A stretch of DNA of 64,000 nucleotides from Combretum micranthum (taxonomy: Eukaryota; Streptophyta; Magnoliopsida; Myrtales; Combretaceae). The number at the start of each line of letters is the position of its first letter. The stretch's first letter is position 1. Both the position numbers and the translations under genes were made by a program. The stretch is from the NCBI GenBank assembly GCA_024138025.1, contig JAMXBD010000364.1:558001-622000 (forward strand), given 5' to 3'. Below are positions 50,414-60,157 of this stretch, piece after piece. The notes beneath the pieces were generated by a model that saw nothing but the letters and a program-made list of their open reading frames with translations, was not told the origin of the DNA and did no database searches.

Positions 50414-51832
50414 TCACAAGATAATCTTTGTGAAGAAATCAACATGTTTAATTTTTTTATCACTTTCATTGAATTTGTTGATGGTTTTCTTTACCGAATT
50501 AGATAACTCATCAATTTTTACTTTCAAAACACCGGTTTCATTTTTTAAAATGCTATTATCTTTTCTTAGCTTTTCATTATCTTGATAAAATTTTTCATTG
50601 TCACGTTTTAAGATATCATTTTCATCAACAAGCAAAGCATTGGTTTGTTTCAAAGTGTCTTTTTCATTCTTAAGAGACTTTATTTCATTATCATACTTAG
50701 CAAGTTTTGTATCAGCCTTTTTAAGAGCTTTCAAAAGTTTTTCCATTTCAGCAATCATATCATCTTCAATTGATTCATCATCAGTTTTAGAAGTTACCTC
50801 AGAAGTAGCCATGAGACAAAGGTTTGTTTCTTCTTCATTATCACTTATAGCTTCTGAATCAGCTTCTGACTCATCCAAATCGCTCCAAGTTGCCATCATT
50901 GCTCGACTTTTCTTCTTGAATTTTTCAATCTTTTTGATTAAAATAGGGTACTCATATTTAATATGTCCCGGTTTTTTACATTCATAACACACAATTTCTT
51001 TCTTCTCTTTCTTTTCCTCTTTGTCCTTATAGCTTTTTCCTGCATCAAATTTGTTAGATTTATTGAAACTTTTGAACTTTTTACCTTTCTTTTTCTTCAA
51101 GAATTTGTTGAATCTCCTTGTAAGCATTTATTTCATCATCACTGTCCTCTTCTGAATCAGATTCAACAACTCTTTTGGCTTTGAAAGCTATTGCCTTTGA
51201 ACTATTTTCTGGTTCTTCAGTTGTATAATGATGTGACTCGTATGCCATCAGCTTTCCCTTAACTGACTAAGTGTTAGCTTATTTAAATCTTGAGCTTCTT
51301 CTATAGCTGTCGTTTTGGCATCCCACGATTTTGGCAAAATTCGAAGCATTTTCCTAACAAGATCAGAATCATCTAATTTCTTTCCAAGTGAGGTTAGCTC
51401 ATTAGTAATAGCAGTGAATCGATTAAAGGCATCTTTAATTTTCTCATCAAACTTAATTTTAAATAATTCATGATGTTGAAGTAATGCATTGATTTTTGTT
51501 TCCTTAATTGTGTCTGTTCCTTCATAAGTTTTTGAAAGAGTATCCCAAATTTCCTTTGCCGATTCACAGGAAGAAATTAGATAAAATTCAGAAGGAGCTA
51601 TGATTGTGAGTAAGAGATTCTTAGCCTTATTGTTCTTCTCAATCAACTTTAGCTCTTCATCTGTGAAACTAGCATCATCAGATATTGCTATTGGATTGTC
51701 TCCAAATTGGATCACCTGCCAAGAAGCATAAACATTAGCTTTTATATAAGTTGACATTCACATTTTCCAATAAAGATAATTTGAACCATCAAAATATGGA
51801 GCTCTATTGATTGCAATATTGTTCTCAGTCAT
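50414..51832 (-). pseudogene. Sirevirus gag
   Basis: Likely ATG at 51830-51832. An in-frame TGA follows 23 codons later at 51758-51760, then the frame is open to 51248 (UBN2-type gag: ASWQVIQFGDNPI, ESAKEIWDTLSKTYEG). A frameshift near 51255 and another near 51130 lead to the third part (50414-51127), which has a basic region, a zinc knuckle missing its last cysteine (CYECKKPGHIKYEY, 50948-50989) and a long coiled coil (residues about 115-225). Gag forms the virus-like particle in intact elements. Coiled coil and two knuckles fit the long Sirevirus gag. Confidence 0.88.
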
Positions 51833-51867
51833 TTTGTTTGGATCACTCAATTAGATAAAGGAGTCTA

Positions 51868-51879
51868 GCTCTAATACCA
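51868..51879 (-). other. Primer binding site for initiator tRNA-Met
   Basis: Minus strand TGGTATTAGAGC, two bases from the 5' LTR end. It differs by one base from the standard complement of the plant initiator tRNA-Met 3' end (TGGTATCAGAGC). Confidence 0.88.
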
Positions 51880-51881
51880 AT

Positions 51882-53569
51882 TGTTGGTCCCGTTAAAATA
51901 ATCAAGAGGGGGGTGAATTAATTATTATATGAAAATTTTCGCCTCTTATAAATAAAAACAAAATATTGTTGAAAATCGTGAGAACAACAAAAAAATAAAA
52001 TAAAATGCAATATTAAAAGAGCAGAGTTAGAAGATCAGGCAGCAAATTATAGTGGTTCCGCCTTGTGCGTCAGTCCACTCTTCCGGTTCCATGCCAGGGT
52101 CCCAATTGTCTTTACCGGTGGTGTTTTACTAAATCGAAATTCAAATGAGAGTACAATCAAGCCACCGTCTTGGCAAAGTCTCACTATTGAGTCTCTCTAG
52201 CTTAAACTCTAAGCTAATACTCAACTATAGTGATAAATAACTCTCACACACTTCTCAAGAAATAACAAATCTTTAAGGATTTATAAATATATATTTCCTC
52301 TACAAATTAAGCTGAATAAAAATATAGGAGTAAGCTGCTCTTTGCGAAAGAATAAATTCTTCTTTTATTCAAATCCGAATGATTGTTCTTCTCTTCTAAT
52401 TTTGCTTCTGATTCCTTAAATATATCTCTTAACCACCAACGGCTATTTCCAGCAAATTTAGAAAAACTTCTTCTGTTTTGAAAATTTGGATAAATATGAC
52501 GTGATCTTCTCTTCCTAATCTGTTGTCCTTTGAATTTGACTTTTAAATGATATATAATATGTTAGTTGCATCGAGATCTTCTCTTGCAATTCTAACTTTG
52601 GATAAACTTGAAGAAATCTTGTTATAACCACCAGAATCTTTTCTTCAGATTTGAAACCGATGTTATCATTCTTTACGGAAATTTCTAACATGGAATAAAC
52701 AAAAACTAACAATATCTTTTTTTATATATATCTTTGCCGAAACATAATCTTCCAGGTAAATTTTTAAAAATCAAATCTTCCTTATCTGACGTGATAAGCT
52801 TCAATGGTTACAAAGATATTCTTGTCACAAACTTCTTGATAGATTTGAATAAACAAACCTGATATGGTAACCTTTATCCAAAAATTAGATTCGATATCCT
52901 TAAAAATATGAAGACCTATTCTCTTGTAACAAACTTTATCCTTAATATTTTTACTTGTATAACAAGTCTTATCATAGAAAAACATCATGATAATTTTTGT
53001 CATAAAAAATAATTCATGCATTTTGGTAAGAATAATTAAAAAATCAAATTATTTTATCTATATAGAAAACTTAAAAACATCTTGATGTGATTTGATCCCC
53101 ATGATATTAAATTCATCTTTAGTATAATACATCAAGTATATTACCCAGATATACTCTGACAGATAAAACTGGGTCTTGTCAAATATTAAAACAAATTTTT
53201 AATCACCTTTTAAAAATCGTATCCAGCTTTAAAGGTTCTGAAACAGCTTCTGTTAACTTTATCTTTCTATTGAAGAAGGTTCTGAAATTGCTTCTGACTA
53301 GCTTGATAAGCGTATATGTCTATTAATGTAAATTCTGAAAATGCTTATGACTAGCATATATGAGTTTTACTGAAAGATCTGAAAATGCTTCTGAAGGACT
53401 TTCTTTAGATACCAAAGCTTAAACGAACCTTCTGAAATAACTTCTGACTCATACAACTATCAAAGGTTCTGAATAAACTTCGGTTAAATCATAAGCTTCT
53501 GTTCAATCATACTTAGAAACAATTAATCTTTCTTTTGTTATCATCAAAATATTATTAGAGAACTTAACA
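51882..53569 (-). repeat. Sirevirus 5' LTR
   Basis: 1688 bp, TGTTGG to TTAACA, partner of 38223-39908. Differences between the two are mostly scattered substitutions with a few 1-bp length changes. Confidence 0.93.
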
Positions 53570-54596
53570 CCGAACAAAAGTAAAAAGGACTTATTCAAGT
53601 CTTAGCTTTTTCTAACCTTTAAGACATATTGTTTTAGAAAAATCATCGTTGAGATAACAACACTAAATTCATGCATACAATATGAGTCTACATATATATA
53701 TATTTAAAGGATTTTTCAACAATACAAATATCTATATTTTGGTATAAGAATTTTTGGATGAAGAAAAGCTTGGAAAAATTGTGTTTTAAAGTTGGAATTT
53801 CGTAACAGTTCTGTAAGTCACTGTTCAGAGACCTAAATGGCTTCTTTTGATAAAAATAACCTTAGAAATGGATATATCTTTTCGAGTAGGTAGAAAACGG
53901 TATATAATATGTGAAAATCCGAGTTAAAATGAGCAAGTTATGGCCATTTTAAGTTGTAATTTCCATTCATGCGAATTTTGACGATTCTAATAAGATAGAA
54001 TTAGAAAATTTAAGTAGATCTTGGATGAAATACTCATTTTCAGGTATTTCTTTTGTTTAGGTAATGACGACCAAGATCTTCTCTTCCTCGAGGATTACAT
54101 CGACTGATAGAAGATCGCTATGAATGAGTGAGTTTCTCTTATGTTTTATGTATCCATGCATGTGCTTGTAGAATAAAGCACTAGATGTTACGAAAAGATA
54201 AAAATTGATATGTATGTGGGTTAGCATGGGAGTTATGTATGTGAATTGCTGTGTGATCAATAAACGATAAGAATATCGGAGCTTGATTTGTTGATTGTTA
54301 TAATTGTTTCTATATATATATATAATTATACTATGTGTGTACATATTGATTGATCGCCTTAAATGAATTAATGCCAGATTGGAATCCCCATAAACTAAAT
54401 TGCTCATGCATATCACTTAGAATATCATCTAGCATTTTGCTACTACTCCTCAACGTGAGACTGGAAAGGTAAGCTGCCTAGCTACATCTTGAGGATTTAG
54501 GACATTCGGGGAATGCCGTCTCAAGTTGTAGCCAAGCCAGATCGATCGCTTTAGGTAAGGAAAGCTCGGGAACTAGTAGTGTAGTTCGTTGGAACC
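53570..54596 (+). mobile_element. Solo LTR5, middle segment
   Basis: Continues LTR5 after the Sirevirus: TTTTCC-GAA-CAAAAG at the junction aligns with LTR4 at 35215. It includes the conserved GGTATATAATATG block (53899) and GGTATTTCTTTTGTTTAGGT. It is cut at 54596 by LTR6. Confidence 0.85.
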
Positions 54597-57529
54597 TGTA
54601 AACCCCTGTTTTCTAAGCCTTAACCTTAAGCCGGAAAGTCTATCGGAGACCTTAAGTCAACGGATCTTGAGTAAAACCCTACAGTTTAGATCCGACAAAC
54701 CCAAGCTCGTAAATCGAGGAGTCGAAAAATAATTAAAGTGTTTAGAATAGTCCGTAATAATATTTGATTTATTAAAAATATCAGATTGGTTTATTTTCGG
54801 CTTATTTCGAACCCGTTTGGATACTGCTTTGGAAAGCGTGTCCCGGGGCTCGAAAAATTAAAAATATATCTTTAATATTTTTAGACTCATATTTTTATAA
54901 GGATTTAAAAAATATCAAGTTTATAATTTTTCGGATTTTAAAAATATCAGTTATAGCTCATATAAGCTTATTTTATTCTTACCGGTAACTTAATTGTTAA
55001 ATTTTTAAAAATAATTTATTTGATTATTTTATTTAAATCATAAAAATTCTGCCACTTAATTAAAAATATTTTTCTTAATTTATTTTATATATTTTCTTAG
55101 TCAAAAAGGCACTTTATCAACCCATACCTTAAGTACACATCCATTATCATTACTACACATTATTATGTTTTCTTTTGCTTTTTCTTACACTCAATTTCCC
55201 TAAGATGGCAGCTGACCATCCCCTAAAAATCATCCACTTTTCCTTATTTTTAATTATTTATTTGATATTTTTAAAGTCTCTTTTAGTTAGAAATGGAAGC
55301 TACAAGTTACACTTTCAAATTACAAATTTCAACTCAACTAAACCACCTCCCCCACACATGGAAATCACGCCAGCCCCCAGCGCACACCCCACCCCACCCC
55401 CCCCTGCAGCTGTCTTGGTTTTTTTTTTTTTATCATTTATTTATCACACTCCACTCTCTATTTAAGTATCTCATTCCATCTCTCTTTCCTTTACAAACCC
55501 TACACTTTTCCTCTCTCTTTTTCCCTTTCTTTTCTCTTCTTCTTGGCTTTGTCTTCTTAAGAAACAAGCTGCCACCATTTCCATCCCATACTCCCACATA
55601 CTTTTCTTGCAAATATTTGAGGTAATCATTCTCTTTTAGCTCTCATAAGATGTTATAGGATGATATTATGGATGTTTCATGCATCAAAGGACATTCCACA
55701 AGCTTAAAAAGCTATGGATGATGATGCCAAAAATTGAAACACTCCTCTTGATGATGATCTCTTTTGTTATTAGTATATTTGTTATCTTGAAGGCTTGTTT
55801 ATCTCCTTATTTTTGTGATAACTTGTACATCTAGAGTTTTACAAAGCTTTAGTTATGTTTATGTGTAGATCTAGAATTTAAGGCCTACTACCAAGTGTTT
55901 CTTATGTTTTCATGGTTGTATTTTGAGTAGATCTTAGATGTGAGTTTGAATGAAAAAGTAAAATTCGTAACTTGTCAAGGCACATTTTAAAAACCCCTTC
56001 CAAGTCTTAAAATGAAGTTTATGTTAAGAAAATGAAGGTTTGATGGATGTATATCATAAGACTTCATCTTACAAAATCAAAGTTGATTTTCAAAGTTTAT
56101 TTTCAAAAACAAAAATTGTATTTTCGGATCAAGACAAAGATCTAAAATAAAAACATGTTTTCCAACTCAAAAAGGAGGATTTTATTCAAGAAATGAAAGG
56201 TTCTTAAGATATAATATGTAATGGGTTGTTTTTCATGAGTTTTGATGAATTTTCTCAAGAGATATGTTCAAAATAAATTTATGAAAATTCGGATCTAGAC
56301 CAAACCCATTTTTGGAAACCATCATTCAACTTTAAAATGAAGATTTAGACAAAAATATAAAGGGCTCTTGGTATAGATATCTTAAGGAATGAATTTTCAT
56401 AAGTTTAAATGAGTTTTCCTAAAAAGTATTGCTTAAATCAAGAGCTTTGTAAAAGACAAAATTTAGGTCTTGTTTTCATTGTAAACTTCAAGAGAAAATT
56501 CGTAATTAAGGGGAGACCAATTTTGAAAACCTCTTTTAGATCCAAAACAAGTATTTTATATTGAAAATGGAATACCTTGATGATAAATAATATAGGAAAA
56601 TTATTTTCATTGAACTAAGTAAGTTTTAGTAAAGGAATTACTCAAAACGAGACAATGAGTTTCAACTTATAAATTTCGGTTTTATGAAAATGGATTTTTA
56701 GAAGTTTCATTTGAACTTTATGTTTGGGATTAGATAAGTGTGTAATCTCTTAATTTTGTTTTGAGAATCTCCTTGCAAGTTTAGGACTAAAATAAGTTAA
56801 TCTAAGTAGTTAAATAGAGTAGATATGATAATTTTTCACAAAGGTTCAAATCTTGGATTTTCGCAACCCTACTGTACAGTATGTTTCCGACCCTAAATGA
56901 CCTTAAATGTTTGAATTAAATTTGGAAATAGATACCTCTTTCGAAGTAGGTAGAAATCGGTATATTATAAGCTTAATTCCGAGTTAAAATGAGTTAGATA
57001 TGACATTTTTAAGTTAAGAATTCAACCTAGGCGAAAATTGACGAACTTAGTAACTAAAATTGTTAAGTTTAATAGAACTTCATAAGAGATACTCATTGAG
57101 GGTATTCTTTGTACTTAGGTGAATTGGAGGACGGGTTACCACTTCCGAGGACTATTACGACTAGTGGATTTCACTACATGGACATGTGAGTTCATTTCTC
57201 AATTAATTATGCTCTTGGTGTGCTTGTAGTAGTAGTGGCATTAGACTTAAGAAAAGATAAAATTGTGATTGAATGGTGATCTAAACTTGCATGAATGAAT
57301 GATAAGTATATCGAGGCAAGATTTGTTGCAATAACCTTGTATGAGCTAGTATAGATTTGGAGTGTCTGAAATTTGTATGATCACTTTTAAATTATCTAAT
57401 TAATATGCCATGATTATATGAATAAACTGTACATGCATATCATGTAGTGGGTCACATATCATTATCGAGTATGCCTTTGGTGGGACAAAGGTGTATTTGG
57501 GAGGCAGCGGGTCTTTAATTAATGGGACT

Positions 57530-57705
57530 AGGGTTGCATGACTTATGGACCACCCATTCAATTAATAAAACTATGGTTGCATGACTTATGGACCAACATT
57601 AAAATTGTGGTTGCATGTCTTATGGACCACCCCACTTAAGATTGGGACTATGGTTGCATGTCTTATGGACCAACATTGGAACTGTAGTTGCATGACTTAT
57701 GAACT
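57530..57705 (+). repeat. Minisatellite in LTR6
   Basis: Five copies of GTTGCATGACTTATGGACCA variants, spaced 30-40 bp. The core is unrelated to that in LTR3 and LTR7 although the position is the same. Confidence 0.85.
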
Positions 57706-57741
57706 ACCCCAAACCCCGAGTGGAGGGCGTAAATCCATTCA

Positions 57742-57766
57742 CATATGACTACCGGAAAGTCATATG
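57742..57766 (+). other. Hairpin in LTR6, conserved across the LTR family
   Basis: CATATGACT and AGTCATATG form a perfect 9-bp stem with a 7-nt loop. Equivalent hairpins are at 27990-28014, 44401-44425, 58424-58451 (plus strand) and 13398-13422, 20390-20414 (minus strand), with different but still pairing stem bases. Confidence 0.75.
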
Positions 57767-58334
57767 TCTGCTTGCTCATTTGCTTGTGCATTCATATGGT
57801 TGTTTAATTATAACTCGCTTGTATAGATATTTTAGCTTGATCGAGTATGTTACTTGGAAAATGAATCTTACTAAGCAATTAGCTTATATCCCAATAGTTT
57901 TTTTTTTTTTATTTTTGTTGCAGTGTCCTATTTTTGGTTGTTCCGAGAGGACACTTTGTGCAAGTTTATCACATGGGATTAAAGAGCTTTTGAGGAAGTG
58001 GACCTAGTATAGGCGTAGACTTCTAGGAAAATCTCTTTAATGTAGAATCAGATATATGTAATTGGAACTAAACGATGTAGACTCCTATTATTTTGGCGGG
58101 TGTATGCCCTCTTGGTTTTTGTAAAGTTTAACTATTTATCTTGTTGTGATTTATATTCTTAATGCTATGTATGCTTTCTTAAGACTACTCGAATCAAAGT
58201 GTGATCCTAAAAGTTGTGTAAGTACGCCTTACACTCGATATGTAAACTTATGGGGTGACTAAGGTTGTCATACTTAAGTTTAAATATCGGATGTGGTGGA
58301 CTGTCGCGTTTAGGGTACCCTTTGGGGCGTGACA

Positions 58335-58988
58335 ACCCCAAAACGCACGCAAACTTTTAAGGAGGTCGTTTGGGGCCAAGTTCAAATCATTCCCTAACCA
58401 CCGATGGAGGGATAAATCCATCATACATGCGAAACCAGATAGTCGTATGTACTGTTTGATCATATGGTTATTGGATTTCATATGCTTGTTTAATGAATTT
58501 GGTTGAATGCCTGTTATGAGTACTTTTACGTAAGAAATATTTCATTAAGTTAGTTATACTTATTCCCTAATAGACTTTTGATATTGCAGGATCGTTATTT
58601 TGCATATGAGACCACCCTGTCCGTCTGGGTAGAGCTTATGCTTTAGGAAGATTTGAAGGAATTCTATTTTGAAGACTTAGATTAGATTTATTCTAAAATC
58701 TCCTAGCTTTAGGTATATGACTTAGTAAGATTATATATTATGGAGACTTATCAGGGGAATGTCCCGTAGAAGTTGTAGAACCTTATATTTTGATGAAATA
58801 TATTAAGTGTTATTTTGAATGTTTCGCTGCTAATATCTTAAAATACATAACTCCACCGGTCTTCCTTTGTTGTGAACGTACGCCTTATATCGATATGAAA
58901 GCTTTCGAGTGACTTGGGTATTCATTCTTAAGTTTTAATATCGTGTATGATGGGTTGTTACGTTTAGGATACCTGTTGGGACGTGACA
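58335..58988 (+). mobile_element. Solo LTR5, last segment
   Basis: Continues LTR5 after LTR6 (AAACTTTTAAGGAGGTCG aligns with LTR4 at 36225) and ends GGGACGTGACA at 58988, the family 3' terminus. It is followed by hAT sequence. Confidence 0.85.
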
Positions 58989-59404
58989 TATGTAAGATGA
59001 CTTTAAAAGACTATAAATATACTTACAACAATCATAAATAACATGGATATTAAAAAACAAATGTTAGTTCTCTTTTTCAAAGAGATAGAGAGAGAGGAAA
59101 GTAGAAACAAAGTTAGAATGTGATAAGAATGACTTAGTGTCGTAATAGCTAATAAGCTTATAAAAAAACTATTACAAAAAAAAAAAAACTATTTTAATTT
59201 CATGTTTTAGTTTACTTGACTCTAATAGATGGAAACGATAAATTCAATTAAAAATATAAGATTTTATCAAGTTTATATATAGACTTGATTAAAATTGAGA
59301 GATTCTAAAAAATATGATTTTATACACGGGTTAACTTGAAAGGGCCTCATAAAACCATAAATTTGTAGAATCGGATAACTAAAATCATGATTTTGACAAC
59401 TATG
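58989..59404. mobile_element. hAT element, right half only
   Basis: Ends ATTTTGACAACTATG at 59404, the same terminus as the hAT at 18838-19549, and shares with it AAGGGCCTC and AGAATCG words in the same order. The left half is missing. LTR5 ends exactly where this segment begins, so LTR5 probably inserted into the hAT. Confidence 0.65.
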
Positions 59405-59893
59405 ACGTTGATGAGAGAATATAATTTGTAAGCATTTCTATAAATAGAGGTCAACAAATGCTTAAACTGACTCAAAAATTGGCTTGAAACTACTGATTCA
59501 TGAGTTCGATCAAGGTAGACCTAAAACCATAATTGGTTAGGCCTAAGCCAATTCTAGGGAACCACTTGTTCCTAGTTCGATTCAAATCCCATGGAATCGA
59601 CTACATTAAATTTTTTAAAGATAAAATTAAATCATAAAAAGTAAATTCAATATTAAAAAAAAAATTTAATCTTGAAATAAAAATTAGGCCTAAAAACAAT
59701 ATAGTTTTTAACTTGTTTTCTTAGGAATCATTTAAAATTTGCATTTATTTATAAGCATGTATCAAGTATATGCAACTTTAGTTATAAAGTTAGCGATATG
59801 AGACTACAATATACTCATGACAAACAAGTCCAACAAATATTATAGAGATTATTCTTATTTACCTATTAATTTGAAAATTAAATTTACAAATGC

Positions 59894-60157
59894 AATTTAG
59901 ATAAAATTAATTATATAAATACCATCGTTGTATCACATATCTAACATATGTTATTGAAATTTTCTTTGTGTCATATATTAGACATGCGATACACGTATAA
60001 ATAATATATGTAATTACATATCCAACATGCGATATATACTTGTATCACTCGTGCAAAATGCGATACACGATGAAGTACTTTTCAAGTATATTGCTATATC
60101 GCATCTTAGAAATACAATATAACAATGATATTTACGTAATTAATTTTATCTAAATTG
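59894..60157. mobile_element. MITE, GCGAT family copy d
   Basis: 264 bp with the best-preserved terminal inverted repeats of the family: AATTTAGATAAAATTAATTA on the left and its complement on the right, continuing imperfectly to about 45 bp. The interior contains GCGATACACG and GCGATATA words. No target duplication is clear in the AT-rich flanks. Confidence 0.7.

Larger units (their letters stand above)
38223..53569 (-). mobile_element. Sirevirus-type Ty1/copia retrotransposon with env-like ORF
   Basis: LTRs at 38223-39908 and 51882-53569, TGTTG to TTAACA, about 96 percent identical by eye over the stretches compared. Target duplication ccgaa is perfect (38218-38222 and 53570-53574). Minus-strand order: 5' LTR, tRNA-Met primer site, gag with coiled coil, protease, integrase, RT, RNase H, env-like ORF, multiple polypurine tracts, 3' LTR. 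An extra ORF after RNase H and repeated AAAGGGGGAGA tracts are Sirevirus features. Without the nested LTR7 the element is about 10.6 kb. Several frame breaks mean this copy is not autonomous. Confidence 0.93.
54597..58334 (+). mobile_element. Solo LTR6, inserted in LTR5
   Basis: TGTAAACCCCTG to GGGGCGTGACA, 3738 bp. The flanks gaacc and acccc do not match exactly; loss of two C from the left flank would make acccc on both sides. LTR4 shows the uninterrupted sequence near 36198 (GTTCGTTGGAACGCTAAG). The TATA-like box CTATTTAAG is at 55458-55466, with a C-rich tract just before it (55380-55410). Five minisatellite units lie at 57530-57705 and a 9-bp hairpin at 57742-57766. Confidence 0.85.

Noticed and set aside
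50598..50987. 129-residue plus-strand Ser/Phe-rich frame
   Set aside because: Antisense shadow of the gag coiled coil.
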